This document shows, piece by piece, positions 13,788 to 27,701 of a stretch of DNA of 64,000 bases (positions within the stretch are counted from its first letter, which is position 1; every line of letters starts with the position of its first letter). The notes below the pieces were generated by a model that saw only the letters and a program-made list of their open reading frames with translations, did no database searches and was not told the origin of the DNA. Location: assembly GCA_964035545.1 (NCBI GenBank), contig OZ037766.1, forward strand, positions 27,630,173 to 27,694,172. Direction: 5' to 3'. This DNA is from Bugula neritina. Taxonomy: Eukaryota > Bryozoa > Gymnolaemata > Cheilostomatida > Bugulidae. The translations under genes and the position numbers were made by a program.

Positions 13788-16084
13788 AGGAAAAGAAATG
13801 GGATAACAAAATTATAAAGAATACACGTTTCATAACATGTGATGTTGTGAGATCTTTTACAGATCTGTATCAATTTGCATTATAATAAGGGACGATCTAT
13901 TATGCATCCTTTCTAGCTTGCTAAAACAACGTGATTCACCATTTGAAAAGTTGTAGCCAACAACAAGTCATAATGATAGAGTATAGAAAACTCAGAAATG
14001 CTTCAAATAATATAACCTGCGCAATCTTGCTTTTAATGAACTAAATTCCATCATGGCTTGTTATACAATTTTTATTAAATTAATTTTCGAAAGAACTAAC
14101 AATTGTATTAAAAATCTGTATAGTTTGTGGTCACCAAGTGCAGTGGTTTGAGGATGTCTCAAGTTTGGATTGATAGTTTGGAGTTTGCACAACAGCGTGT
14201 ATACAAACACTGCTTTTAGTGCCTCCACACTTTTTGCTGTATCTAGCGATCCTTCATGAAAAGCAGCTATTGACCAGTGTGCTCTATTATTACTTTAATC
14301 ACTTATCAGTTATTACCCAAATTTAGCTCTTTGCTATTGACTAGTACGAGTGCGAGCGAAAAGAATAATTTAGTTACGGAGTTGCTTATTCTTGTGTTTT
14401 ATTAGCAAAAAGCCTTATGCTGCATAAGAGTATTATAATTATCGAGCTCAAACTTTGAACCCCCACTGTTGACATCTGGCTAGAAAAAACGCTTTTGTAG
14501 TTACTACAACTATCACTTTTGTGAAAATCTTAAATCTCATACTCGCACTCATAATTATAATAAAATATAAATATATTTATAATTATAATAATTCTTTATA
14601 TTATCGTTATCGTATTATTGTTGTTATATAATTATAAGATGATCATGATGATAACTGAAATAAAGTTTATCAATCATAAGCATATTATTATTTATTATTC
14701 AATTTAGTATCATAATCATCATTCATTAATTATCAATGATCATCATCATGGTTATACTAATAGTCTAATACTTATAGTTGAATTTAGAATTAATGTTATA
14801 CTTATACTATTAGTATTACTATAACTATAAGATTAAGTATAACTATATCCAAGACTTACACTAATACTTATAGTTATACACTTATACACTTACTGTATGA
14901 GTAAGAGTAATGTTAAACTTGAACCTGAAGGTAAACTTGAAGAATTATCACTAGCAGTGTGAACTGTAAAGTAAAGCTAAAATTCTTACACTATCACTAT
15001 GGATAACGGTATTCAGTAATCAGTTATCATAATCATATTGAGTAGGGCCATTTAAAACTAACTATTTTTATTTTAATCTAAAAGTAAAAATGAATGAAGA
15101 AAGTTAATCGTGAATCACTATCAGTATCATTATCAGTATGAGTATCACTATCAGAATGAGAATGTCAATAAATGAGTAATCATCTGAACAATTTAGCAAT
15201 TACAACAAATAACTAAAAATTTTAGTTTTACTTTAACTTTCTTATCTTTCACCGCCATGTCCTGATCGGATTTTAACTAATAAATAAATAACTATAAGTG
15301 ACTGTGATAATATTGGATTGTTATTTGATGGCCGCCATAATATTAAATTTCAATTTGTAGTAGCCTACTAATACTAATAGTAAAACTAATAATAATTATT
15401 ATCATTACCACATTGATGATCATAATTACGATGAGAAGCCAAAGAAGAGTATGACAAAGTCAATTGTGAGCGACGCAATGGACATTTGCATTTAACTTTA
15501 TTATTTGATCTTTGGCATTCACATTGAGTTTGACATGGCGATTGTTAATGAAGTTCTTTGTTGTAGTCTAACTCGATTCTGGCGTTTGAACTAGTAGTAC
15601 TAATACTATAATTATTACTATGGTGTATAACTTAAACTTATAAGTACAAGTACAACGTTTTACTAGTAGTAGTAATGACAATGTGCCAATCGGGTGTGAC
15701 TGGCTACAGTTATGACTTTGATGAAAGGAAAAAATGAGCTTCTAATTTTATAAATCAAGATAAATGTAATAACACAATAAAATGACCTAGGTTCATGTCT
15801 GTAGCTATATATAGATATTACTAAGCACGAGTGAATATGTGTAACTATCAGCGCATGACAGAACTTATGTCTTATTTACTAAAATTGTCCTGAAGGTCAA
15901 TTGTTTAAACATCTCCAATTATAATTAATTAACACATCATTAAAGGGAGTGGCTACACTACAATTGTTTTAATTAAGAGCTAACACCTTTCAAAGGTAGC
16001 ATTTCAAACAGTTTTGAATTCACTTTTTTGTGCAGAAATGAAGAGTCTCTGATTATTCTGCTGGGGAAGTGTAATTTGCAACCC

Positions 16085-19052
16085 ATGATGAGCGAAGGTA
16101 GTGCCAGTTCTGCTCACGATAGAGATAAAGCACTGTATCACTATGCTGAGGTTAGGAGCTTCATTATGATGGTTATAGTTCTTATATATTTATTTGTTTT
16201 AGTTTTGTAGCTTATCACTATTTGTATTATATGCACTCAATAAACTTATCAATAATACTTTTTGTATTATATATTAAAATCAACAAACTGCTCAATAGTT
16301 ATATAAGAATATGTGAGCATGAATCACAATATTTCCTGTTCCTATGAACATAGCATACAAATCCCCCATCTCTTGTTTCCTGATATTTGATGGTTCTCGC
16401 TATTTTCATTATTTCTTAGCTCTTTTAACAGAACTAATAGAAACAATAGTATTTTTATTGCATATTTGGGAAAGAGGGCATGGAAAATATGTAATATTTT
16501 TTCTGAAGATTTTGCTAATTTCTGTTAATAATTTATCTTATTGGGATAATTTATCACAGTTTATATTATTGTATATTTGCTATAAAGCTTATGTGAAAAG
16601 CTCTGCCGCACTCATATTGTAGAATGTAGCCTTTACAGCCAGTACCAACCCCTCAGCACTATTGACGTCTGCCAGTGTTCACAAGGGGTCCATCCACGAT
16701 AAACTCTTTGAGTTGTATCTTAAGCATTTCAATCAAACCTCACAAGCTACTGTAAGTCTGAATACCGTAGTCTATAATGATAGGAAATTAGTGATATAGT
16801 AACTATAGTCATGTTTAAACCTTCTTAGATAATACTTTGGCAGTAAACTCTGGTTGTGCTGCACTGTTAGCCAGTGCAATCAAGAATACATTATCCTATA
16901 CCGATTTTCCACTTTGCTAATAGTTCCGCTACAATTTTCTAGTTGGTGTGCTGATTCATCTAATAATTATTTTATGCTCCAAGGTGCATTCTAAGACAGG
17001 CTCTGTTGTGTTCTAAGGTGCATTCTAAAATAGGCTCTATTGTTTTCTAAGCTGTATTCTAAGATAGGTTTTATTGTGTTCTAAAGCTCATTCCATTATG
17101 CTTTAAGGTTCGATATATCACATGATAAGGTGTGGTTTGTTGTATTCTCAGGCTTGTCCCAACCTGCTCTCAGTGTTAGTAAAGAGGGACAATCTAAACA
17201 CTCTGGTCATAAACCTCAAGCCACTGGAACAGGGCTACTCTGTACTAATCAAATCTCTGACAGGGAATCTCGTGGAGACCATCAACTTACCATACACAGT
17301 ATGTTGCAGAGGGGTTGCTTTTTCATCAGACTGCGTTTTCTATTTTCTGTTCATATTATAGTTATTATTTATATTCGTTGTAATATGTGCACATAGAACT
17401 GTTGCTATCTATTCAAATTTCTTGCAATGCTTCTACATAGAACTGCTATTATTTATTCACATTTCTTGTAATTAATGTACATAGAAATGCTATTATCTAT
17501 TCACATTTATTTTGTAATACAAGTAATTGTTGCAATTTTTCAAATATTAAATGAAATTATAAAATAAACTATGTATTTTAGAGTTGTTCTCTTATTGTAG
17601 GAAACTGAGCTACTTGACTGTATTGAGCAAGAGGAGGTAAAGAGACTTAATATTATGTATTGAAAAGTGTGAAATTTTGTTTATTACTGGGTTAGGACTA
17701 TCCAAATGTATACTATAAAATATACAGCCAATGTGAATTTTTTCATCTTAAGTTATAAACAAAATCTATTAACATAAGTTTTGTGTTGATCACCAAATAC
17801 TAAGTGTTACAAGATATACTCATTATTTGCAACTCCTTATTAACATAATATAGTAACGGTTGACTCGCAGTTTATAAATTTTATTGTTTAATAAATTGAT
17901 TTGGCTCTGTTTTGTTTCAACTCGTACTGTGATGCTATATTCTAAGACATGGTATGAATACTTGAAGGTCCTCAAGTTTATTCTTCTCTTTAGATTCCAC
18001 CCACAATAGTAGATTTATTAGAGCAAACTCAGTCTGATCTGTTCTATGATGGGTGTGTCATTGCCGAGGTACGCGATGGTCGGCGGGGCGCTAGTGGAGC
18101 CTGTAAAACGAGCTACTTCCTGCTGAAACCTTCTCACAGGGTGAGATATTTACTGCGTTCTAGTAATCTACTTAATCTACTAGTCACTGCTACCTCTAGT
18201 ACTACTACTGCTACTGCTACCGCTACCACGACTGCTACTACTACTGCTGCCACTACGGCTGCTACTATTACTAATACTACTGCTACTACTACTACTACTA
18301 CTATCACCGCTACTACTACCACCGCTACTACTACTATCACCGTTACTACTACTACCACCGTTGCTACTACTACCACCGCTACTACTGCTGCTGCTGCTAC
18401 TACTACTGCTACTGTTGCTACTACTACCACTACTGCTACTACTACTACTACCACCGCTACTACTGCTACCACTACTACTACCACCGCTACTACTGCTACC
18501 ACTACCACCACCATAACATTACAATCACTACACTTAAAACACTGCAGGTATTTTCTCTTTCAGACTATCTTAGCTGACATAAATGCACTCACCAATGATC
18601 AGTTCAGATGGAGTCAAGATGACAGGTTTATATTAGAAAGTAAACTCTTACTGGCTACTAGTGAGCCACTGTGTCTAGACCCTACCCCCGCTGTCGGCAT
18701 CATACGTAACCGACTAGCCTACAAGAAGAAAATTGCTCAAAGTCCATTGCTCACAAGGTTTGTACTGCACATATCATACTCTGAGTATAGTTAATTTTCC
18801 AGCTTTGAAAAGTTTTATTATTATAAGTATCTTGCATGTCATATATCCACAACTATTGCCTTATAAGCTCACGGGAGTTTATAGTTGCCATCCCTGTGGG
18901 AAACCCCTGATGGAAAGAGTTTTTTTAAAGTGGGCTAACGACTTATTCATATGTAGCTGGATGCTCTTCCTAACCTCAACAGTGGAGATTGACCTTATGA
19001 ACTCGTGTTTACTAAACCAGCGCTCTAACCCCTACCTCTACTACTACTACAG

Positions 19053-19110
<58 letters not shown>

Positions 19111-19120
19111 GCTACTACAG

Positions 19121-19172
<52 letters not shown>

Positions 19173-19182
19173 GCTACTACAG

Positions 19183-19226
<44 letters not shown>

Positions 19227-21530
19227 TGACTACTACTGCTACTGCTACTACTACTGCTACTGCTACTACCACTACCACCACTACTACTACCACTGCTACC
19301 ACCACCACCTAACTGTTGCCACTGGAGTTGTTTAATTTTATTAGTTATGTTTGTCAGATCTATCCGTCCCTTCACTGCCAAAGGAATACAAAAACGTAGA
19401 CTCTTGGCTAAGTTGCCCTTCCTTAAAGAGTTGCCTATTCTTGCGTTTTTAAAATCAAGAGGAAACAAATCCAGATACGCTCATCCAAGGGATTCCCATA
19501 TCAGAACTTCAGTTAGTATATTTTCATTGTCTATTCTAGCTCTAACCGAATTAGAATGAGATAGTCAGGTGTGATAATTATAGAATGCCTTTTGTTGTGC
19601 ATTTTTTCGAATTTTCAGTCTTAAACAGCCATTAGATGATGTTTTTTAGGCTAAAACTGCTTATCATAATAAATCATTGCAGCTATTATACTTAGTAAAT
19701 CTAGTATATTTATATTTAACCTGGTTGGTCCCATGCCTTCTGTGTGCCATTGTACATGTACACAATTATTGTATGTATAGGTAGTGGACTCATGGAAAGA
19801 TTCATCTTCCCCTGATACTACTACACCTATCAACTCTTCAGATGTAAGTAGGAGTTATCAGTCTCTGACAAGTATATCAAGTGCTTGCTGGATGTCCAAT
19901 CATAACAATACTGCTAGTTTAGATAATCAGCTAATGTACTGTTTAAGTATGCCACTGCATATAGTTTAGGTTGTCACACTGCTTGCAAACATCTGACATA
20001 TTGGATTTCAGGTTATGCAAGACACAACAGCTAATATACTTTTAGCTTTGCCTCTTAGAATGCGGTATTATCATTACATATGAATACTATTTATAACACA
20101 AGTCTTCTTTATAGTTGTTACTAACTTTAAAGAGAAGGTGATTACTAGCATGATGATGAAATTACATATGATTATTATAACACAAGTGTTTAAAGAGAAG
20201 AAAATTACTAAAGTGAGCACTGATTTTCAAGATCAGATTTTGTATGAATGATAGTTTTGTTTGAAGATAGCTGGTAATTATACAGCCAACATTGCTAGTT
20301 GTTCTGATACAGTTGTGTTGTATGAAAAGGTGCGGAGGTTGGCTAAGGAACTAGAAAAGCCCCACATATACCACCACCTGGCTACAGGGTCTAAGCATCT
20401 GGCAACAGATTGCACTCCGGTGGTGGTAGAAGAGTATACTATGGAGACAGAGAGACCCATGGTACGCTAGTCTATTAGTATAATATACCTACTAGTCTAT
20501 TAGTATAGTATACCTACTAGTCTATTAGTATAATATACCTACTAGTCTATTAGTATAGTATACCTACTAGTCTATTAGTATAATATACCTGCTAGTCTAT
20601 TAGTATAATATACCTGCTAGTCTATTAGTATAATATACCTGCTAGTCTATTAGTAAAATATACCTGCTAGTCTATTAGTATAATATACCTACTAGTCTAC
20701 TCTGGAGAAAATTTAAAAGTTGATTTTGTACTCAGATTTAACCTTGACCTGATATAATAATGCAGCTACTCTGACTTCCGTTGAAGCAAACATTCAGCCA
20801 ACAATTTCCGCTTGACCTTGCACCTTGTTGATTTTTAAACCGAATGCCAAGGTCAACTCGATAGCTGTTGCAGAGACTTTCTGTGACTTTCAGGGAAAGT
20901 TACACAGAAGTAGACTCGTCATTTTAAAGAAGCCTTCTGAAGATAAATATATCGGGGAGCTACACATAGACCGAAGTGAATACAGTTCTAATAAATGTGT
21001 GTTTGAGTTGGGTACGGCACCACTCAAGGACAAATACATCAGTCAGTTTATTGAGATCTTCACGGAGGAGGGACGCAGACAGGTAACCCTGTAACAATGC
21101 AGCTGTTCTGGTGGTCTAAGGCTATAAATTTGATTTTAATTCACCGTCTGAGTTTGAATATAGTACGGAATTTTTACTGTTCACTAAATTTAAAACCTTG
21201 AATATTGCTTGTTTTTACTTAAGTGTCTGTTCCATAATTTTAAGGTCTAAAACTTAGAGCAACGGAGAGCAGAATTGATTATAAAATATTTCATTTATTT
21301 ATCCATTCACATCAATTTGGTCCTACAATCATCTTGTGCTCATGGCGTGTATTGATTGTTTTATTGGTAAAATTCTAGTAATAAAACCTCCAATTGAATA
21401 AGACTTCCCCTAAAATTTGCTACAATATATTTGTATACAGCATTTTTTATATGATACATCAGTTACAATATACTGTTACAATATACTTTCTATGACATGT
21501 TTGTGTACAATATATTTATACACAAATATT

Positions 21531-21607
<77 letters not shown>

Positions 21608-24600
21608 ATATTATTATTATCTATTATTGTATATTTTATATCTGTCATGTATTCATCACACTTTGCAGGTTAAGATTGTGCATAGTTTACCCGGGCAGAC
21701 ACCTAAGGTGGTCTACACTTCTGGTACGGCTGGCCAAATCAGCTTGTCACAGTCCTCTACCGCCCTGACTGCGTCCCAGAATGTCGTACATATTACCGCG
21801 GGTACATCCTCTAGCGCACCAGCGGGCAACCAATCAGGGAGCAGATTATCAACAGAAACTCCGCCTACTATTAGATTATCTGCTGACAACCAATCAGCTA
21901 TCAAGTTTTCTCTTTCATCTCAGGCATCTGCCCTTTCAAACTCCCTGCAACAACAAGGTTAGTTTACTCTAGTGCAAATTAGTTAGTATTTCTTGAGAGT
22001 TGTTATGGCGCTATTTAGTAAATAAATGTAAAGTTTATGGCTGACTAATCACTATTTGAAACAGAAAAGTATGCCCACAAACAAATCTGTATGCTCATAG
22101 CACCCTTTCCACAGAGTTTTCACAGTTGGGTTGTGATGGTCCGGTCATGCTAAGTATTGTTTCCCGTGGATAGTGTTAACGACTGACTTATAAGATGCCT
22201 GCTGCTTAGAAAATGCGTAACGCAACTGGTTGCTCTTTATATTTCTCACAAGTTTGTACTGTAATGCTATGTATTAGAAATTTGGTAATGTGAAAAGTAC
22301 TAACTTTTGTTTGTTGGTATATAGTAAGTGTACATTACCTATTACTTACCTTTAATACACTACCTATTACTTACACATACCAATATGTACATTTAATTAT
22401 AACTTACACATACCACTATATACACTTACCTATGACTTACATATACCACTATATACACTTACCTATGACTTACATATACCACTATGTACACTTACCTATG
22501 ACTTACATATACCACTATGTACACTTACCTACTCTGCATGATGCAGGTGAATCTCACAACTCCGCCCACTCTCTGTCCTCAACAGATAGCAGTGGAGCCT
22601 CATTGGTGCTCGCAAGACAAGGGTTGAAGATTCAAGGAGCACTACTTCCTTCAGCACAGACCCCTCAGCCTACTGGTATGGCTGATTTTAGTTGCTGTAG
22701 CACAGTGTCACACAATTTATTGATCAATCAGCTGGTAGATGGACAACTTTCTAATATCTGAATAAAAACATAAACATGCTTTTTAAGAGAGGATTTTAGA
22801 AACTAGAAGATTTTTGCATTTTTTATGAAGCTCTTTCTCATGTTACATCCATCGTTATATTTGATTTTCCAATTACTGCTCATCGCCATGTTTTTAGTCA
22901 TATTCTCACAACTAATATGATTTCTCTGTACAGTTTTCTTTCATGTGTTGAGCTGATGAATGTTTATAATAATCACAGAAAGCAAAATTTGTTATCTCGG
23001 AGAGGCATTACATGGTTTATTATCCGCTAACGAGTTTTGTGTGATCTTCTGTTACTAGATTCCCAGTCTGTGACTGCTCTCAAAGACAAGCTCACCTCAA
23101 TACACACCATTAAAGGTGCCGTAGCTGCTAAGCAGTCGGGTGCAGGAAACATGGCCGGTCTGGGCAAGACCACTCTGCTCATGTCTCGCTCTGGTGGCAC
23201 TACTCAACTGGCCCAGCTCTCTGGTAACCAGACCCACAAGTTGATAGGTGAGTTGTTGACTGTAATGTGTGGGGTGTTGACTGTATTCTTTGGGGTGTTG
23301 ACTGTAATGTCTGGGGTGTTGACTGTAACGTGTGAGGTGTTGACTGTAATGTCTGGGGTGCTGCCTGTACTGTGTGGGGTGTTGACTGTAATGTCTGGGG
23401 TGTTGACTGTAATGTCTGGGGTGTTGAGTGTAGTGTGTGGGGTATTGACTGTAATGCTCAGATGTTGACTGTAGTAATCAAGTCCTTCCTGAGTGCTGGT
23501 ATTTTTTACAGGCATCCAAACCTCTACTCCTTCATCATCCACCATCAACATACAGAATGTAACTGGGCTACAGACTGTACAAGGTCTACCCAACGTTCAA
23601 GTGTCCCTGACCAGCCTCGGTCAGGGTGGCATCGCTGTGCCCGTCTCATTGATTGGTGGGGTGCCTGGAAACCAGCCTATCTTTCTAAGTGGTCCTCTTT
23701 CTATGGTGGAAACAGCAAGGAATTCACAACACCTACAAGTAGGTTTATGCTTCACGGGTAGTAATGACAAGCAATGTATTATGTAATATGATGTGAGTCA
23801 AGCTTTTTAATCCAGGATAGCACGGCAGTATCATTCACTTACCAGAAAAGCGAAAGGGGGGAGGAAGAAGGGGGGGGGGGGTTGTAGCTGGTGATCAGTT
23901 TGGTGGCAGATTTATTTTCTTTAATATTTGTGTTTTGGTATTTGTTAAAAAGCAACAATTTTATTGACACTCGTCATTGTCAATGGCGTTAAAAAGGTGA
24001 AAAATGTATTGACAATTGCAGATTGGTGAAGCAGATTGTGTGTTATATTGTTTTATGTTTTTAATGTTCCTTCATTGTAATTAGTATCCTGGGTATATTT
24101 TTCAATCTTTTGGCTGTGTTATGAACCTCTTGAAGTATTGTCTCCTAGTGTATAATGAAAGCATCATTAAGCCTAGGGCCACACTGTGCGTATTTTCGCA
24201 TGCGAAAATTAAAATCACGAGTAGCAAAGGTGTCCACTGTAGCGTCAGTGATGCGTGATAAATAAAGCTTTCATTTTTAAATCGCACTCGCTTTCAATAA
24301 AACGCAATTTACTGGAATATAGCACTAAATAAAGAAATTGGGCTCGCTGAATAGCTACCAGCCAATTAGGTGACGACGACAGAGACGATTCGCACTTGCG
24401 TTGAAAATGCAGAGCGACAAGTGCGAAGGTTTTCTCAACGCGCACAGTGGACACCTTTGCTACTTGTGATTTCAATTTTCGCATGCGAAAATACGCACCG
24501 TGTGGCCCTAGGCTAAGATGTGTATGAATACAATTTGTCCATTGTCAGTATGCAGCACTGGATCCATAAAGAAAATCTAGGATTTGTAGCACAAATACAG

Positions 24601-26090
24601 CCTTTCTTAGAATATTAAGTTGTGATATAGGGCATTATAAATCTGGTATGTATATGGTGTACTGTGCCTTACCATGTTTCACACATTTTATCATGATAAC
24701 GAATAACATAGATTCAGCTTTGTTGTAATTTTACTTAACCAATCATAACTCTTGAACTATTATAGACGTCACAAGCTGGCCAATCATCTACTTCAACTTT
24801 GACCTCTCGACCCATCGTCGTGACAACCCAAGGTTTGTTGTTTTACCTGATCTAAGAGAGTTATACCGTATTATCTATCAGACAATCCGACTGCTGCAAA
24901 ACTTGTGTGTATTTTCAGCTGGCTCCAACCAGCAGCTCCTGGCTGGTCACCAGGGACTGATCACGCTGCCGGTGACCTCAGCTCTTGCTCAGCAGATACT
25001 TGCTGCCAACAAACAGCGACAAAACCTTCAACAGTCTCAGCAGCAGTTTAATGTTGTCAGCACCCAACAAGTGCCCGGTCAGCAAGTTTTAGCCAATCAG
25101 CAAGGCTCGCAGCTCACTGGTAACGTCAAGCAGACTGGAATACAAATAGGTCAAATGTTAGCCAATCAACAAAGGCCTATTCAAATCAGTCACTTACCAG
25201 CTAATCAGCAAGCTTCTAACATACAGATTAGTCATCAGATAATAGCACAGCACTCTGGGAATGTTCAAGCTAGATCTTCTCAACCTGTTAGTGTTTCGGT
25301 CAGTATATCTGATTCTTTGTTTGGATTTATATGTCTGCATGTATATGTATCAGATATAATATATAGTAATAATAACTTTTATATGTAGCTATTGTAAATC
25401 TTTTGATGAAGAAAGCTTTATAGAGTACCTTTCCCAAGTTTCAAAATTAACTTGTTTAAAATAAACAAATATTTGTAAGGAGCTGATCAAAGCAGTATTG
25501 TTTTAATTGATTGATGTTATATTAAGCTAAAAAATTCTTTATGAATATTTTAATTGCTTGCTTATTGAAGCGTTTAGACATTAGTGATGATATTTATATG
25601 TATATCTCAAGATCCACTCTTGTAGAGGTCAAATAACATGCAAGTATTCCATCAAGCCAACATCTTACAAACACCACAGTCTTCTTCCCAGGTACAAGTG
25701 TACTTTACTAAATATATAAATAGTCCACTTCTCATCTCATCAACTTATCCTAAGGTTGATCTTCAGCCAACTGTGTTTAAAATGTAAATTATTATTATGT
25801 AATTTTTGGGAGTTGCCCCTTCTGATGCAGAGTCATATTGGATTTCCTTGTAACTAATTAACAAAGTATACTCAACTGCAGTTTATCACAAAGTATTGTG
25901 TTGACAGGTGACACCTCAGCATATTAACATTATCTCCTCCAATCAAACTGGTCAGTCAGCTATTGGCAGTGCCCAGCAGGTGCTCCACATACCCCAACAG
26001 TCACAGAGACCAAACCAGCAGCAGAAGGTTATGTTCCGGCAGATTGGATCACCCAACACCGAGGAGTATAATCAACCTCCTCTGCAATGA
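16085..26090 (+). CDS. SUPT20H: SPT20 homologue, SAGA complex subunit, 18 coding exons
   Basis: SPT20 is a structural subunit of the SAGA coactivator/histone acetyltransferase complex; the mammalian form is also called p38IP. Exons: 16085-16150, 16639-16751, 17152-17298, 17601-17636, 17994-18140, 18564-18757, 19358-19511, 19781-19843, 20267-20461, 20852-21082, 21669-21957, 22547-22675, 23059-23247, 23512-23738, 24766-24832, 24919-25298, 25626-25691, 25908-26090. The conserved Spt20 domain is clear: DKLFELYLKHF, IPPTIVDLLEQTQSDLF, DGCVIAEVRDGRR, SYFLLKPSHR, WSQDDRFILESKLLLATSEP followed by LCLDP, and KYISQFIEIFTEEGRR. The C-terminal half is Ser/Thr/Gln-rich with repeated LANQQ-type motifs, as expected. 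The join of exon 1 to exon 2 is out of phase by one base: exon 1 ends phase 0 with a poor GTTAGG donor, while exon 2 needs phase 1. A donor at 16098 would restore the frame (940 aa) but discard residues that align with the family. The acceptor at 20852 is also weak. Confidence 0.92.
16975..17105 (+). repeat. Degenerate minisatellite in SPT20 intron 2
   Basis: Four diverged copies of a unit around TTCTAAGATAGGCTCTATTG followed by TGTTCTAAGGTGCA. The array ends about 45 nt before the exon 3 acceptor. Confidence 0.7.
18186..18512 (+). repeat. (ACT/GCT/ACC)n trinucleotide repeat, SPT20 intron 5
   Basis: About 330 bp of ACT, GCT and ACC triplets beginning about 45 nt after the exon 5 donor and ending about 50 nt before the exon 6 acceptor, so it fills most of the intron. 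The long Thr/Ala frame on the plus strand and the Val frame on the minus strand are repeat artefacts. Confidence 0.95.
18880..19043 (-). mobile_element. Degraded tRNA-derived SINE, copy B
   Basis: Shares with the copy at about 54010 the words CTGGATGCTCTTCCTAAC and a segment CCCTGTGGGAAACCCCTGAT-GGAAAGAG followed by a T run. The region matching the Pol III box B of the other copy has decayed. On the plus strand its end runs straight into the CTA repeat that follows. It lies in SPT20 intron 6. Confidence 0.7.
19036..19312 (+). repeat. (ACT)n trinucleotide repeat, SPT20 intron 6
   Basis: Mostly pure ACT triplets with CTGCTACTACAGT interruptions, grading into ACC. It begins at the promoter-proximal end of the SINE remnant and ends about 45 nt before the exon 7 acceptor. 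Confidence 0.95.
20466..20698 (+). repeat. 25-bp minisatellite starting at the SPT20 exon 9 donor
   Basis: About nine copies of a 25-bp unit with core TAGTCTATTAGTATAATATA, ending in CCTAC or CCTGC. The first copy begins within about 5 nt of the GTACGC donor. Copies differ by few substitutions, so the array is young. Confidence 0.9.
21532..21602. repeat. (TA)n microsatellite, SPT20 intron 10
   Basis: A pure TA tract about 65 nt upstream of the exon 11 acceptor. Confidence 0.95.
22330..22536 (+). repeat. 33-bp minisatellite ending at the SPT20 exon 12 acceptor
   Basis: About six copies, the last four well conserved, of a 33-bp unit containing CTTACCTATGACTTACATAT and ACCACTATG. The array stops about 10 nt before the acceptor at 22547. 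Confidence 0.85.
23248..23461 (+). repeat. 21-bp minisatellite starting at the SPT20 exon 13 donor
   Basis: About ten copies of a 21-bp unit, GTGTTGACTGTAATGTCTGG plus G, beginning at the donor GTGAGT. The unit is a multiple of three and open in the exon's frame, so retention of the intron would add about ten repeats of VLTVMSG before a stop. Confidence 0.92.
24171..24513. mobile_element. MITE with 70-bp terminal inverted repeats (family B)
   Basis: The left end GCCTAGGGCCACACTGTGCG and the reverse complement of the right end GCCTAGGGCCACACGGTGCG match over about 70 bp with only a few mismatches. The match includes the inner palindrome TTTTCGCATGCGAAAA and the stretch AGCAAAGGTGTCCACTGT. The total is 343 bp with a non-coding interior. 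It sits in SPT20 intron 14. High TIR identity suggests a fairly recent insertion. No unambiguous target-site duplication was found. Confidence 0.88.
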
Positions 26091-27465
26091 TCTCCTATTC
26101 ATGGATAAATCTCTAGTCTTGTTGCAGCCAGCTGCATTTAAACTGAAAGTTGTCTTCTCTTTATAAATAATCTTTTTAAAGCTTTTCCTTGATGGTGGTA
26201 TTTCTTCAACAGTGTATCTGAGCTCAGGTTCTATTGTTGGCGTGAATATTTATAACTCAGTCAACTATTAAGTAGCAACAGTATCAGCTACTGTAACTGA
26301 TAATCATCAAACACGGTTCATTTAGTTGTAATTGACGTCTTTTTACCTTCAACTTTGGATTTTTTAAGCTCAATACTTGGCAGGGTTGGAAGCTTTTTCA
26401 GAGGTTCATATATAGTCATCGTAATTTTTTTTTAAATGAAGCAGTCGTTTTCCAAGCTGTAAGCTTGTATAAATTTTTTTGTTCATTTTTATTGTAAATG
26501 TATGCTATGAGAAAAATCCACTTCTTGGTTTGTTTTTAAAAATATGCCTTTGCTTAAACGATTCGTTGGCCTTATTTTTGGCCATTTTATAACCTGATTA
26601 TTGTAGGCTATCAAATTTTTAGGTAAAAAAGTTTATGTAAATATTTTTTGTATTCAGATATAAAAATATTGAATGGAATTGTACAGTTTTTTCTGACATG
26701 TCAGTTTGATATTGTAGGATACTTAGCGTATTATGTTTACATGTTATGGTTATACTATGTATTGCAACTACTCATACCGAATCAATGACAGCTGTCACCT
26801 ACAGAATTTTGCTGATTTTTTTTTCACTTTTCTCAATTTTATATATTTAATACAACATAGGTAATAAACTTAGCAAACATAAATTAAATTTATATGATGT
26901 TTTTAAAAAATAGTTTCAGCCTTTTAGGACTTTGCAAACTAATCGTTTTTACTTATTGAAAAATTGTGCTAATTTGCATATCTTTGGTATAGTCACATTC
27001 TGTAAATAAATGCCATAAAACTTGAAAATAATTGAGAAACTATTATCATAAGACCATGGCTAAAATATGCACACATACTGGGTGTATTATTTGTATGGTA
27101 ACCTTGTGTAGAACTTAAGAAGAGACAACTCCGTGATACACAAACACACTTTTTTATTAGTCCGAACTGTAAATAAGAACACGCAAAAGTCATACATGAT
27201 GTATTTCCAATAAAACTAAGTACTACTGCAGTAGATTAACTACATTAGTTCCTTCTACTCGCATTGCGATTGTAAACACAATCACGCTAATACTCAGTCA
27301 TGCACTCCTAAGTCATAGTACAACTGCAAGTGTTGATAAATATTTACTATAACAACCAGCCTTCTTGTTTCAGAATTAAAATCTTGAAATTAAACAAAGC
27401 AATATATTCTTACAAACTATGAATATATTAATGATCGTTAAACAATTATCATATAATATTATAAT

Positions 27466-27541
27466 TATTATTATAATATTAACTATAACTATAAGTATAA
27501 CTATAAGTATAACTATAACTATAAGTATACGCATAAGTATA
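27466..27541. repeat. (ACTATAAGTATA)n degenerate AT repeat
   Basis: Alternating ACTATA and AGTATA hexamers. Similar words occur near 14770-14880, so the two AT-rich intergenic stretches may share an origin. Confidence 0.7.
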
Positions 27542-27701
27542 CGATTACATTTACTCTCAACTTGAATTTTTATGTTTTAGTTTAAATTAAAATTAACTTC
27601 AAGTACTACTACTAGTGTACGACTATTACATTTACTGAGTATAACCTATTACTATTAGGCTATTTGTCAATTACAATATAAATATCAGTATGAATATGAA
27701 T

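Noticed and set aside
18134-18794. 217-residue Thr/Ala frame and 126-residue Val frame
   Set aside because: Produced by the ACT/ACC triplet repeat inside SPT20 intron 5. The real exon (18564-18757) only forms its right part.
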